Shown here one piece after another: positions 45,686-56,162 of a DNA stretch of 64,000 bases. The notes beneath the pieces were generated by a model. It saw only the letters and a program-made list of their open reading frames with translations. It did not search any database and was not told the origin of the DNA. Position 1 is the first letter of the stretch. Every line of letters starts with the position of its first letter. The DNA lies in NCBI GenBank assembly GCA_001310375.1, contig BAXC01000002.1:19757-83756 (forward strand), given 5' to 3'. This DNA is from Bacillus sp. JCM 19041. GTDB lineage: Bacteria > Bacillota > Bacilli > Bacillales > Bacillaceae_D. The position numbers and the translations under genes were made by a program.

Positions 45686-47290
45686 ATGATGAACACACCT
45701 TTAACAATTCCGCCAATGCTTGAACGTGCGGAGCGCTATTTCCCCAATAAGCAGGTGATCTCAAGAACGCTTGGCAAGACTCACCGGTATACATATGCCG
45801 AGATTGGTAAAAGGACAAGGGCTCTTGCTAGTGTTTTGACAGATCTCGGGCTTAAACGAGGAGAGCGAGTTGGAACGGTCGCTTGGAATCATCATCGTCA
45901 TTTAGAAGCCTATTTTGCTGCTCCAGGAATGGGTGCTGTCTTGCATATGATTAATATGCGCCTATCACCAGACCATCTTGTGTATGTCATTAATCATGCA
46001 GAAGATAAGATTTTACTGATTGACGAGGACCTGCTCCCAGTGATTGAGGCAGTACAAGAACAATTAACGACAGTGCACACGTACATTATTATGACGGATA
46101 AGGAAAGTGTACCAGAATCAACGCTCGCTCCGTTATTCTCTTATGAAGAGTTGTTAGAAAAAGGGAACCAGGGTTTTACTTTTCTTGCGGATCTTGATGA
46201 AAATGAGCCGGCAGCAATGTGTTATACATCAGCTACAACTGGAAAACCAAAAGGTGTTCTTTATTCACATCGAGGAATAGCGCTCCACAGCCTTGTGCAA
46301 GGTATGGTCGATACAACCGCCATTTCAGAAAATGATATTTGTATGCCGGTTGTACCAATGTTTCATGTGAATGCGTGGGGACTTCCATTTAGTGCAACAT
46401 TTTATGGGGCTACGCAAGTATTACCGGGACCAAATTTCACACCTCAGTTATTGGCCGAACTCATTGAGACTGAAAAGGTCACATTTACTGGTGGTGTTCC
46501 AACGATTTGGCTAGGTTTGTTGCAAGTGCTAAATAAAGGGAATTATGATATGAGTAGTCTTCGTGCCGTAATTTGCGGTGGTTCTGCTGCACCAAAATCA
46601 ATCATTGAAGCATTTGAGAAAAAGATTGGAGTGCCATTTTTCCACGCTTACGGTATGACGGAGACAAGTCCTCTTGTGTCTTATTCAAGACTTAAAAGCC
46701 ATCAAAAAGAATGGGAAGAGGAAGACCGTTATAATGTGCGAGCTAAGCAAGGTATGGCTGTTCCGCTTATTGATATTAAAGGGGTAAATGAGAACGGAGA
46801 GATCGCTTGGGACGGAAAAGAAATGGGCGAGTTACTCATTCGTGGTCCGTGGATAGCTGATTCCTATCATCAAGACGAGCGGACCATCGATACATTCCGT
46901 GATGGTTGGCTCCACACAGGCGATGTTGTCTCAATTGATAAAGAAGGATCGATTAAAATAGTTGATCGTACGAAAGATTTAATAAAAAGCGGGGGTGAAT
47001 GGATTTCCTCAGTTGACTTAGAGAATGCCATCATGGGGCATGAAGCGGTGCTAGAAGCAGCAGTTGTTGCGGTTCCACACGAAAAGTGGCAGGAACGTCC
47101 GATTGCTTGTGTTGTGTTAAAGGAAGATAAAAAAGCAACGAAAGAAGATATTTTAGAATATTTGGCGCCTCAATTTGCTAAATGGTGGCTTCCAGATGAG
47201 ATTGTTTTTATGGAACAATTGCCGAGAACTTCAGTTGGTAAATTCTTAAAGCGGGCTTTGCGGGAACAAGTGGTGAAGACGATCGGGTGA
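45686..47290 (+). CDS. Fatty-acyl-CoA ligase type AMP-forming enzyme
   Basis: A 534-residue ANL-superfamily ligase, most like the medium/long-chain acyl-CoA synthetases of the AlkK/FadD3 kind. It activates a carboxylic acid with ATP and CoA. The P-loop reads [12 protein letters not shown], with Ala where Gly is usual. The A5 motif is [12 protein letters not shown], and [13 protein letters not shown], the hinge [15 protein letters not shown] and the C-terminal catalytic Lys in [12 protein letters not shown] are all present. The start at 45686 (or the adjacent ATG) follows GGAAGGGG. A perfect cre site lies upstream. The acid substrate is unknown. Confidence 0.88.
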   Translation: MMNTPLTIPPMLERAERYFPNKQVISRTLGKTHRYTYAEIGKRTRALASVLTDLGLKRGERVGTVAWNHHRHLEAYFAAPGMGAVLHMINMRLSPDHLVYVINHAEDKILLIDEDLLPVIEAVQEQLTTVHTYIIMTDKESVPESTLAPLFSYEELLEKGNQGFTFLADLDENEPAAMCYTSATTGKPKGVLYSHRGIALHSLVQGMVDTTAISENDICMPVVPMFHVNAWGLPFSATFYGATQVLPGPNFTPQLLAELIETEKVTFTGGVPTIWLGLLQVLNKGNYDMSSLRAVICGGSAAPKSIIEAFEKKIGVPFFHAYGMTETSPLVSYSRLKSHQKEWEEEDRYNVRAKQGMAVPLIDIKGVNENGEIAWDGKEMGELLIRGPWIADSYHQDERTIDTFRDGWLHTGDVVSIDKEGSIKIVDRTKDLIKSGGEWISSVDLENAIMGHEAVLEAAVVAVPHEKWQERPIACVVLKEDKKATKEDILEYLAPQFAKWWLPDEIVFMEQLPRTSVGKFLKRALREQVVKTIG

Positions 47291-47321
47291 CTGAATTATT
47301 TATAGCAAATAGAATCGATCG

Positions 47322-47356
47322 AAAAAAGCCAAACCATGCGATGGTTTGGCTTTTTT
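47322..47356 (+). terminator. Terminator after the acyl-CoA ligase
   Basis: AAAAAAGCCAAACCAT and ATGGTTTGGCTTTTTT arms with a tiny CG-containing loop. It is strong in both directions. Confidence 0.92.
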
Positions 47357-47474
47357 GGCACGTTCATTTAACCGATTGCTCACGCTCTTTGGAGAGAAGC
47401 AATTTCTAACTTCAAAATACCTCTACTTCAGGTCTCAGAGGGTTTAGTCCAAGTTTACTCTAAAGCCCCTTTTG

Positions 47475-48071
47475 TCAATGAGAGGCTTTTTCTATTTCAA
47501 TAAACATCATTTCGTTATGAACGTTCATTGAGATTGTCCATTTGTCTTCATCTCCATTGTAATCCGTTCGCTCAACATATATATAATCCATAATAGGAGA
47601 TATCGAAGTGGATGAATCTAAATCTATTTCTTCAAATGCGAGTTGAATGGCTTCTTTCTCTGAATAAGACTGGTTTTCTTCTTTTGGAGGAGAGATAATT
47701 TCAGCTGTATCAGCGGTTGCTTGACCAGGATATGATTCAAATACAATTGAATACGTTAATAAAACCCGGTCGCCTATTTCGGCATTTGTGTTAGCGGGAA
47801 GGTTAAAGTAGATAAGACCGTTTTGTGTGTTAACGAGACCTCTTGCGTCGCTCACGAATCCAGTAAAGCGTTCAGGCAAATAAGTGGTATGAAAAGTATC
47901 TGGTTTGCTCATATCATTTAACGAATCTTTTCCAGGATTAGAAGACAGATTTTGTTTTTCGTGATTCTTATCTGGATATGGAAGTATCTCTCCATTCGTG
48001 TCGACTGTGTGACAACCTACAAAAAGAACAAAAAAAGCAACGGCAAAACCTGATAAACAAACGGTTCGCAT
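47475..48071 (-). CDS. DUF3221-type lipoprotein (copy 2)
   Basis: A 198-residue lipoprotein with signal MRTVCLSGFAVAFFVLFVGC, a hydrophilic linker to about residue 65, and then the same domain as copy 1 (FTGFVSDARGLVNTQNGLIYF, NAEIGDRVLLTY, YPGQATADTAEII, YSEKEAIQLAFEEI, DKWTISMNVH). The two copies flank the acyl-CoA ligase gene in the same orientation, suggesting an old duplication with an insertion between them. Function unknown. Confidence 0.75.
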   Translation of the reverse strand: MRTVCLSGFAVAFFVLFVGCHTVDTNGEILPYPDKNHEKQNLSSNPGKDSLNDMSKPDTFHTTYLPERFTGFVSDARGLVNTQNGLIYFNLPANTNAEIGDRVLLTYSIVFESYPGQATADTAEIISPPKEENQSYSEKEAIQLAFEEIDLDSSTSISPIMDYIYVERTDYNGDEDKWTISMNVHNEMMFIEIEKASH

Positions 48072-48241
48072 AATGGACAGCTCCTCAAATAATAGTAAAA
48101 TAAATGAAGAAATAGTAGTTTAATTTTATCATATACAAAGTAGCTAAATTCAAATTTAATAAAGCACGTCTGAATAATTACCTTATTTACTTAACAGAAT
48201 GGTTTATAAAAGGTAAAATAAAGTGTGAAAGGATGATTGAT

Positions 48242-49242
48242 ATGGTAACAATGGGTGATATTGCAAAAAAAGCGGGCGTTAGCACCGTCACGGTCTCCAA
48301 AGCATTAAACGATAAAGAAGGTGTGAGTGCTGAAGTAAAAATGAGAATCAAAGAGATGGCTATCGGTTTAATACTAGTACGAAATCGGGAAATGGGCGTA
48401 CAAGTAACATTGTTATCTTAATTCCTGAACGTTTTGCAGGTGATGACCAAGCATTTTATTTAAAGTTCCATAAGCAAATTGCGTCTTGGCTTGAATCCTA
48501 TCATTATTATGGCATTTTACAAATATTAAGCGCAGGTGATGAAGAAGGACTGTTATTGCCAAAAGCAATTTCAGAGAATAAAGCTGACGGTGTCATTTTG
48601 TTAGGGCAACCTTCAAATGAATACATTGAGTATTTATCAAAGGAGAATGTACCTTTGGTATTTCTAGATTTTTATACGGACAAAATCAATACTGATGTTG
48701 TTGTAACAGATAATTTTTATGCTGTTTATGAGTTAACAAATTACTTAATTAATCAAGGACATAGTGAAATTGGATTTGTTGGAAATGTTCACACAACGAG
48801 CAGCATTCAAGATCGCTTTCTCGGCATGTATAAATCCTTACTTGAACATCGTCTTCATTTCAATGACCACTATTTAATTAATGACAGAGATGATACGGGT
48901 AAGTTTGTTAACCTGGAGCTACCTAACAAACTTCCAACAGCTTTTGTCTGTAACTGTGATCGAGTCGGATACTTGCTCATTCAGAAGTTGAATCAAAAAG
49001 GAGTTCGTGTTCCTGAAGATTGCTCTGTTGTTGGTTTTGATAACGATATTTATGCAACGTTATCCGATCCTTCATTAACAACAGTTGAGGTAGATATCGA
49101 AGAAATGGCTAAAGTAGCTACAAAAAGAATGGTTGAAAAATTGGAAAGTGATCATGTTAGCAATGGAAGTTATGGCAGAATGTTAATAAAAGGTTCGCTT
49201 GTTTTACGTAATTCCGTAAGGCGGTTAGAGGAACGCTCTTAA
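48242..49242 (+). CDS. LacI-family regulator of the mannan/beta-glycoside operon (one frameshift)
   Basis: About 333 residues. The N-terminal HTH is MGDIAKKAGVSTVTVSKALNDKEGVS, followed by a hinge and a periplasmic-binding-protein-like domain (ADGVILLGQPS, SVVGFDNDIYATLSDPSLTTVEVDIEEMA). The frame breaks near 48360. Beyond it the sequence resumes as GYRF and GRTSNIVILIPERFAG. The start is ATG 48242, because the ATG at 48233 abuts the AAAGG site. It lies 130 bp upstream of, and in line with, the glycoside operon whose promoter contains a LacI/CcpA-type palindrome. Confidence 0.87.
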
Positions 49243-49270
49243 GTGAAAAAATGAGCGTTTCTTTTTTTTT
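49232..49270 (+). terminator. Terminator overlapping the lacI-type stop
   Basis: AACGCTC / GAGCGTT stem spanning the stop codon, followed by about nine T. Confidence 0.8.
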
Positions 49271-49273
49271 GTC

Positions 49274-49302
49274 TTGACTAGTAAGCGCTTCCATAATAAA
49301 GT
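49274..49302 (+). promoter_or_regulatory. Promoter and operator of the mannan operon
   Basis: TTGACT, 17-bp spacer, TAAAGT. The spacer contains TAGTAAGCGCTTCCA (49279-49293), centred on the palindrome AAGCGCTT. It fits the cre consensus with one mismatch and equally suits a LacI-family operator for the regulator just upstream. Confidence 0.72.
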
Positions 49303-49372
49303 AATTAATAACTTAAATATTTACTTAATATTTACTTAAAATGAGTTATCAAAAAGAGAAGGGAAGAGTTTA

Positions 49373-50756
49373 ATGACAACATATCAATTCCCACATCAGT
49401 TTTGGTGGGGAACGGCCGTGTCGGCTACTCAAATAGAAGGTGCAGCAAATCGTGATGGTAAAGGAATGAATATTTGGGATCATTGGTACGAATTAGAGCC
49501 AAATCGCTTTTTTAATGAGGTGGGTCCAACGAATGCCTCAAAGTTTTATGATCGTTATAAGGCAGATATCGCTTTGATGAAAGAGCTTGGTCACAATACA
49601 TTCCGTTTTTCGATTTCGTGGTCAAGGCTAATTCCTGATGGGATTGGACCGATAAACAAAACCGCGGTCGCATTTTATTCTAACGTCATCGATGAATTAA
49701 TCGATGCTGGGATTGAACCTTTTGTGAATCTATTCCATTTCGATATGCCGATGGGGATGCAAGAAATTGGTGGTTGGGAGAATCGAGAAGTCGTCTATGC
49801 ATACGCCGAATATGCAAAAGTGTGTTTTGAGCAGTTTGGAGATCGGGTCAAAACTTGGTTCACACATAACGAACCAATTGTACCAGTTGAAGGGGGCTAC
49901 CTCTATCAATTCCATTATCCGCAAGTTGTTGACTTGAAACGTGCAGTACAAGTTGGTTACAACACAATGCTCTCAAGTGCGATGGCAATTAAGGAATATC
50001 GTCTACTAGAACAAGGTGGGAAGATTGGAGTGATCTTGAATTTAACTCCTTCCTATCCAAGAGATGATTCAAATGAACGTGACGTAGAAGCTTCAGTGCT
50101 CGCAGATGCCTTCTTTAATCGTTCTTTCCTTGATCCATCTGTAAAAGGGGAATTCCTCGGGAACTGATAGCGGTCCTAAAACAATACGACCTTTTACCGG
50201 AGAAGGATGAGATGGATAAAGAATTAATCGCTGCGAATACAGTCGACCTTTTAGGAGTGAATTATTACCAGCACGACGAGTAAAAGCAAAGGAAACACCA
50301 ATTGGAGAAGGAGCGGTTATGCCTGGAACGTTCTTTGATGCTATGATATGCCTGGAAAGAAAATGAACCTCATCGTGGCTGGGAAATTTATGAGCAAGGT
50401 ATCTATGATTTATTAATTAATCTGAAAGAGAACTATGGGAATATCAAGAGTTTTATTTCAGAAAATGGTATGGGTGTTGAAGGAGAAGAAAAATTCCGAG
50501 ATGAGGACGGTATCATCCAAGATGATTACCGAATTGAATTCATTTCAGACCATTTAAAATGGCTTCATAAAGCATTAGAAGAGGGTGCCAACGTCAAAGG
50601 TTATCACTTGTGGACTTTTATGGACAATTGGTCGTGGACGAATGCTTATAAGAATAGGTACGGCTTTGTGTCTGTCAATCTAGCAAAAGATGGAGAGCGG
50701 ACTGTTAAGAAAAGTGATGGTGGTTTAAGTCGCTAATCGAAAACAATGGATTTTAA
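49373..50756 (+). CDS. GH1 beta-glycosidase (several frameshifts)
   Basis: About 460 residues of glycoside hydrolase family 1. It starts FPHQFWWGTAVSATQIEGAA, with the acid/base Glu in WFTHNEP and the nucleophile Glu in FISENGMGVE, and then GYHLWTFMDNWSWTNAY. Frames break near 50165, between about 50270 and 50350 (more than once), and near 50718. After the last break the sequence ends WFKSLIENNGF at 50756 rather than at the stop at 50736. It is cytoplasmic, with no signal peptide. With a secreted mannanase and sugar importer in the operon, the likely substrates are beta-mannosides or beta-glucosides. Confidence 0.85.
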
Positions 50757-50795
50757 GGAAAGAAGGCTACATCACTAGGGAGGAGGAGCATCTGT

Positions 50796-51689
50796 TTGGA
50801 ATTAGTTGTTTTTGATATTGGAGGTACAGCGATTAAGCATGCCGTCGTTACAAATAAAGGTGTCATTTTGGAAAAAGGGAAGGATGCAACGTCAACTGAG
50901 ATGGAGTCTTTGTTTGATGCGATCGTGAAAATTAAAAAGGATTATGCTAGGAAATACACCATTTCAGGCGTAGCATTTAGTACTCCAGGTCTTCCGAACC
51001 AAAAAACAGGGTTTATAGATGGAGGGAGCGCAATTCCTTATTTACATCAAATACCTTTTAAACAGGAGGCTGAAGCACGTTTAAATCTTGATGTAAGTTT
51101 TGAGAATGATGCCAATTGCGCTGCCTTAGCTGAGATGTGGCTTGGTGGCGCACAAGGGATGAAAGATATCATTATGGTGGTTTGTGGGTCTGGCATTGGC
51201 GGCTCCATTATAAAGAATGGTAAGATTCACCGCGGTGCAAACGGGTACGGAGGAGAGTTTGGATACATGGTGATGAATAGCAAAGGCGAGACTTTTAGCG
51301 GAACAACTTCTCCTGTTGAACTTGCCAAACGAGTATCGGCAGCCAGAGGTGAAGAAGTTGATGCTGTTCGTTCATTTGAGCTAGCAAGAGTTGGCGATCA
51401 CCTTGCCACTGTTGAAGTGGAGCGTCATTACTATTATTTGGGAGTAGGGCTTTATAATCTACAACTAACCTACGATCCAGAGGTGATATTAATTGGTGGA
51501 GCAATTAGTGTACGCCCTGATTATATCCCGAACATTTATAAGAAAATCGATTTGCTAGTTGAGGCAAATCCAATGATTTCACTAAAGCCTACGTTAAAAA
51601 GTTGTCAGTTTGGTAATGATGCAAATTTAATTGGCGCAGTAGCACATTTTAACGAGTTTTTCCAATCTAAATCAGAGATTGCAGGTTGA
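50796..51689 (+). CDS. ROK-family sugar kinase
   Basis: A 297-residue ROK kinase. The phosphate motif is VVFDIGGTAIKHAVV, the catalytic Asp lies in FENDANCAALAEMW, and CGSGIGGSIIKNGKIHRGANG follows. The usual zinc-binding Cys cluster (CxCGxxGC) is missing, as in the beta-glucoside kinase branch. It probably phosphorylates the hexose or disaccharide released or imported by its neighbours. The start is TTG 50796 behind GGGAGGAGG. Confidence 0.85.
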   Translation: MELVVFDIGGTAIKHAVVTNKGVILEKGKDATSTEMESLFDAIVKIKKDYARKYTISGVAFSTPGLPNQKTGFIDGGSAIPYLHQIPFKQEAEARLNLDVSFENDANCAALAEMWLGGAQGMKDIIMVVCGSGIGGSIIKNGKIHRGANGYGGEFGYMVMNSKGETFSGTTSPVELAKRVSAARGEEVDAVRSFELARVGDHLATVEVERHYYYLGVGLYNLQLTYDPEVILIGGAISVRPDYIPNIYKKIDLLVEANPMISLKPTLKSCQFGNDANLIGAVAHFNEFFQSKSEIAG

Positions 51690-51714
51690 TTGAAAGCTTG
51701 AGAGGAGGAAAATG

Positions 51715-52617
51715 ATGAGTCTGTCTCCAGTAACGAGACTTCGCAGAAGTAAGACGCTTGCGTTTTATCTGTTTATCTCTCCGTGGCTAATTGGTTTTAT
51801 AGCGCTTGCTGCTGGACCGATGATCTATTCGTTTTATATGTCATTCACAGAATGGCAGATTATGGGGGGCTCAGAATGGGTTGGGCTTGAGAACTATGAA
51901 CGGATGTTCTTCCATGACCCTCTGTTTTGGACAACGATGTGGAATACTTTCTTCTATACGTTTTTTGGTGTACCCCTTGGCCTTGCATTTGGTTATTTGC
52001 TAGCTGTGTTATTAAATCAGAAAGTGAAGTTTATGGGAATCTTCCGGACAATCTTTTATTTGCCCTCAATTGTCCCAGCGGTCGCAAGCTCACTATTATG
52101 GCTGTTAATTTTTCAACCAGAGTTTGGTCTTGCGAACGCTTTACTTGATGGATTTGGTTTGCCAACGTCGCGCTGGCTTCTAAGTGAGTCGATGGTAAAA
52201 CCGGCGTTAATTATTATGAGTTTATGGGGCGTCGGAGGAGGAATGATTATATACTTGGCGGGCTTACAAGGAGTCCCTCCCAGTTTATATGAAGCAGCTG
52301 AAATTGACGGAGCAGGAAAATGGCGCAAGTTTTGGCATATTACGATCCCTATGACTTCCCATGTGATTTTCTTTAACTTAATTATGGGTGTAATTGGTTC
52401 GTTCCAAGTATTTACGCAAGCTTATGTGATGAGCGGTGGTGGACCAAACTATGCATCGCTGTTCTATGTTCTTTACTTATATCAAAATGCCTTTGAATTC
52501 TTTAATATGGGCTATGCTTCTGCACTTGCATGGATCTTGTTTGTGATTATTTTGATCTTTACCTTGCTTCAATTTAAATTGTTTGGCAAAAAAGTTTATT
52601 ACGAATACGACGATTGA
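51715..52617 (+). CDS. Sugar ABC transporter permease, MalF type
   Basis: A 300-residue CUT1 permease with six helices (LAFYLFISPWLIGFIALAAGP). The EAA loop is YEAAEIDGAGKWRKFWHITIPM near residue 190. It pairs with the next gene and the binding lipoprotein to import oligosaccharides, probably mannan fragments. ATG 51715 is preferred over the ATG one codon earlier because the latter is too close to GAGGAGG. No ATPase is encoded in the operon. The MsmX/UgpC-type ATPase at 56163 could energise it. Confidence 0.9.
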   Translation: MSLSPVTRLRRSKTLAFYLFISPWLIGFIALAAGPMIYSFYMSFTEWQIMGGSEWVGLENYERMFFHDPLFWTTMWNTFFYTFFGVPLGLAFGYLLAVLLNQKVKFMGIFRTIFYLPSIVPAVASSLLWLLIFQPEFGLANALLDGFGLPTSRWLLSESMVKPALIIMSLWGVGGGMIIYLAGLQGVPPSLYEAAEIDGAGKWRKFWHITIPMTSHVIFFNLIMGVIGSFQVFTQAYVMSGGGPNYASLFYVLYLYQNAFEFFNMGYASALAWILFVIILIFTLLQFKLFGKKVYYEYDD

Positions 52618-52634
52618 GTGAGGAGGAATCCAAT

Positions 52635-53560
52635 TTGGAACAAGAGCGCAAAGCAAAAGATCCATTAGAACCCGTTGTACCAGGGAATACATTTTCTCCA
52701 GTAAAAAGCGCGGTACCAAACTTTGGAAACTATAAAAGGCAGAAGAAAATGGATCGCCTCATCATATATTTACTGTTGGTCTTGCTGTCCATCTTGTTTA
52801 TTCTGCCATTCTTGTGGATGATTGCTACGTCATTAAAAACAGAGTCACAGGCAATTTCTTATCCACCGACTTTATTGCCATCTCCCTTTGATTTTGCCAA
52901 TTACCGTGATGTGTTTGAGCTTGTACCTTTCATTCAGTTTTATTGGAATACGATTGTCGTAACAGGATTAACTGTAATTGGAACGGTTATATCCAGTGCT
53001 CTAGTAGCGTATGCATTTGCACGTATTAAAGGGAGGGGCAGGAATTTTTGGTTCGTCTTGCTACTTTGTACGATGATGCTACCACCACAAGTTACAATGA
53101 TTCCTGTTTATCTCATTTTTACAGAACTTGGCTGGGTGAATACGTTCTTGCCTTTAGTTGTTCCGGCCTTTTTAGGAAACGCTTTCTTTATTTTTTTGCT
53201 GCGACAATTCTTTCGAGCGATTCCGAAAGAATTGGAGGAATCTGCGATTATCGATGGGTGCAGTTTGTTCGGGATATTCTGGAGAATCGTTGTTCCGTTA
53301 TCTAAACCTGCGCTTATCACAGTAGCTATTCTATCTTTTATGGGTAGTTGGAATGATTTCTTAACTCCTTGATTTATTTAAATGACATGAGTAAGTATAC
53401 ATTGGCATTGGGTTTGCAGATTTTTAATGGTCAGCAAACTATGCAGTGGGGTCCAATGATGGCGGCGAGTACAATGGTTATTTTTCCATTGATCTTATTG
53501 TTCTTTTTTGCACAAAAACATTTTATACAAGGAATCGCATTGTCAGGTATTAAAGGATAA
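52635..53560 (+). CDS. Sugar ABC transporter permease, MalG type (one frameshift)
   Basis: About 308 residues. A hydrophilic N-terminal tail of about 40 residues is followed by six helices and the EAA loop ELEESAIIDGCSLFGIFWRIVVPL. The frame breaks near 53370, where a T-run is one base short in SWNDFLTP|LIYLND. The C-terminus FFFAQKHFIQGIALSGIKG is typical. The start is TTG 52635, 8 bp after GAGGAGG. The in-frame TTG at 52614 would lie before that site. Confidence 0.88.
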
Positions 53561-53583
53561 TAACAAACAAGGGAGATGGAACG

Positions 53584-54844
53584 ATGAACAAGAAATTGAG
53601 CGTTGTTTGCGTAGGAGTGGTCTCAATCGCTATGCTTTCCGCATGTAGTGGAGAGGGAACTTCAGGCGACGGAGATGTCACACTTCGAATGCTTGCTTGG
53701 GGCAACGGTCCAGCTGAATTGCAAGGGGAAAGGGAGATATTGGACGTGTTTGAAGAAGAAAACCCAGGTATTAAGGTAGAGTTAAGTAATGTCCCATGGG
53801 AGAATTACAACGAGCGTCTTACAACAATGTCCGCCGGTCGAAATCAGCCAGATGTGTTTTGGATGATTGATGCAGCAGCAATGACAAATTATGCAAACCA
53901 AGGCATGTTAATGGAGCTTGATGAATTGATTGAAGACGCCGGCATCGCCGAAGATGAATATTTGCCTGGTGCTTGGGATATTGGCACATGGGAAGGTGTG
54001 CAATATGCACTTCCACGTGACTTGATCTCCCATCACATTGCATACAATAAAGACATGTTTGATGCAGCGGGGCATCCGTATCCAGAAAGTGGCTGGACTT
54101 GGGATGATTTTTTAGAAGCAGCGGAAGCAACAACAATTGAAGAAAACGGAAGAATTACTCAATTCGGGGTAGCTGGGATGATTTGGGAGGAAATGATTGT
54201 ACAAAATGGTGGGGCTTCCTTTAGTGAGGATGGATCTACAGTTTTGATAGACAGTCCAGAGTCTGTTGAGGCAATTGAATTTATGCGTGATTTAATACAT
54301 GAGTACCGTGTTGCTCCTCTTGCAACAGAAGCAGAAGGACTAGGAAATATGTTCTTGGCGAATCGAGCAGCGATGTCTTATGGCGGACCGTGGCACTGGA
54401 TGCAATATGAGTCAGATGGTGAGTTTGAGTGGGATATTGTTGAAGTTCCAGCAGGGAAAGCTGGGAATAAAGCACAACTTCTAGGCTTGCCAGTAGGGAT
54501 TGGATCTCAAACCGACATCCAGAGGAAGCGTGGAAGTTACTTGAATTTCTAACACATGGCAAAGGCAGTCAATTCAAGCAGATATTGTTGGCGCTTATCC
54601 TGCTGTCTTGCGTGAAGCCGATACTTTTACACAAGGACAGTACGTGCCAGATAATGTAGGAGTTGTCCAAAAAACGATGGAAGAAAATACAGTCTTATTG
54701 AGCATGTTTCCTGATAAACCAGCTGCATCTTCGTTGATCCAGCCTGTTATTGATCAAATTATGGATGAAGAACGACAGTTAGATGCGAATGAAGGGTTGT
54801 CTGACGTTGCCGATCGGATCCGAGAAGAATTTGAGATCGAATAA
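53584..54844 (+). CDS. Sugar-binding lipoprotein of the mannan ABC importer (two frameshifts)
   Basis: About 420 residues. The lipoprotein signal ends LSAC, and the fold is that of a family-1 extracellular binding protein: LRMLAWGNGPAELQGEREILDVFEEENPG, QPDVFWMIDAAAMTNYANQG, and GWTWDDFLEAAE near residue 175. Frames break near 54525 and 54575. Joined, the region reads EAWKLLEFLTHGKGSQFKQADIVGAYPAV. It is the substrate-capturing subunit, lying 24 bp after the MalG-type permease. Confidence 0.87.
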
Positions 54845-54859
54845 AGGAGGAAATCCTTA

Positions 54860-55822
54860 ATGAAGAACAAGTTCTTAAAAAGAGTAGGCATGGCAGGAGT
54901 GATTATTCTCTTATTCATGGCATTTGGTCAAGAGAGGACATTGGCGCAAGATGGTTTTCAAGTAACCGGGACGCAGTTGCTTGATGGAGAGGGCAATCCA
55001 TATGTGATGCGTGGAGTCAATCACGGACATTCATGGTTCAAACAAGACCTAGATACAGCAATACCGGCTATTGCAGCGATTGGCGCCAATACGGTGAGAA
55101 TTGTTTTATCGAATGGCCAGCAATGGGAACGAGACTCTGCAGCGGAAGTTGAGAGGGTGCTTGCGGCAATAGAAGCGGAAGGCTTAACGGCTGTACTTGA
55201 AGTTCACGATGCGACGGGAAGTGATGACCCCAACGATTTGTTTACTGCAGTCGAGTATTGGAAACATTTAGCGGGTGTTTTAAAAGGTACAGAAGATCGT
55301 GTAATCATTAACATTGCCAATGAATGGTACGGGTCATGGGCAAGTGAAGTATGGGCAAATACGTATCGACAAGCGATTCCGCAATTAAGAGATGCGGGAA
55401 TCACACATACATTAATGGTTGATGCCGCAGGTTGGGGACAGTACCCTGCATCGATTCATCAGCGTGGTGCAGATGTGCTAGCTTCAGATCCTCTTAAGAA
55501 TACGATGTTTTCTATTCACATGTATGAATATGCTGGATCAGACCGAACAACTGTTGAGCGCAATATAAATGGCGTGTTGGAACAAAATCTAGCTGTTGTT
55601 ATTGGAGAATTCGGTCATCGTCATCATGATGGAGATGTCGATGATGATGCCATTCTCTCTTATACGTCCGAGCGAAAAGTTGGTTGGCTGGCATGGTCGT
55701 GGTATGGCAATGGAGGGGGAGTTGAATACCTTGATTTGGCAAATGGCCCAGGAGGACCGCTAACGAGTTGGGGGGAACGGATTGTAAATGGTCCCAATGG
55801 ACTTAAAGATAGGATGTATTAG
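54860..55822 (+). CDS. Secreted GH5 beta-1,4-mannanase
   Basis: A 320-residue, single-domain mannanase of the alkaliphilic Bacillus type (GH5, probably subfamily 8). A signal peptide of about 29 residues ends near ERTLAQ. The catalytic domain starts FQVTGTQLLDGEGNPYVMRG. The acid/base Glu lies in NIANEWYGSW and the nucleophile Glu in VVIGEFGHRH. No carbohydrate-binding module is attached. It is intact. It would cut mannan or glucomannan outside the cell, feeding the ABC importer and GH1 enzyme of the same operon. Confidence 0.9.
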   Translation: MKNKFLKRVGMAGVIILLFMAFGQERTLAQDGFQVTGTQLLDGEGNPYVMRGVNHGHSWFKQDLDTAIPAIAAIGANTVRIVLSNGQQWERDSAAEVERVLAAIEAEGLTAVLEVHDATGSDDPNDLFTAVEYWKHLAGVLKGTEDRVIINIANEWYGSWASEVWANTYRQAIPQLRDAGITHTLMVDAAGWGQYPASIHQRGADVLASDPLKNTMFSIHMYEYAGSDRTTVERNINGVLEQNLAVVIGEFGHRHHDGDVDDDAILSYTSERKVGWLAWSWYGNGGGVEYLDLANGPGGPLTSWGERIVNGPNGLKDRMY

Positions 55823-55827
55823 GTGAA

Positions 55828-55858
55828 AACGAATCTGCTCATGGCAGATTCGTTTTTT
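55828..55858 (+). terminator. Terminator after the mannanase gene
   Basis: AACGAATCTGC / GCAGATTCGTT arms with loop TCATG, then six T. Beyond it, 55860-56162 holds one cre-like site and no gene. Confidence 0.92.
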
Positions 55859-56040
55859 GTTTCGAAAAAACAGTAACCCCCCTGTCTATATTTGGACTAG
55901 GGCTGCTCTTTGTAATTTAGATTAGAATGCTCCCTATTCTCACTCCGTCCGCCTATCTGCAATAATAGACCTCGTTCATAGAATAGCTCATATTGTTTCG
56001 GGACGTGCATATAAATGAATGGATTTGATCTTTCATCTTA

Positions 56041-56055
56041 TTGAAAACGCGTTCA
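56041..56055 (+). promoter_or_regulatory. cre-like site before the ugp operon
   Basis: TTGAAAACGCGTTCA fits WTGNAARCGNWWNCA with one mismatch, 108 bp before the first start codon. Confidence 0.5.
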
Positions 56056-56162
56056 TTCGTGTTGAGTGGTTTTAAAAAGATGTAATGATTTTGTAAATGA
56101 AGCCAATCTTTGTTCAAGCCATGTTTAAATGAACGTACATTCTAAGGAGGAGGCAATTCAGC

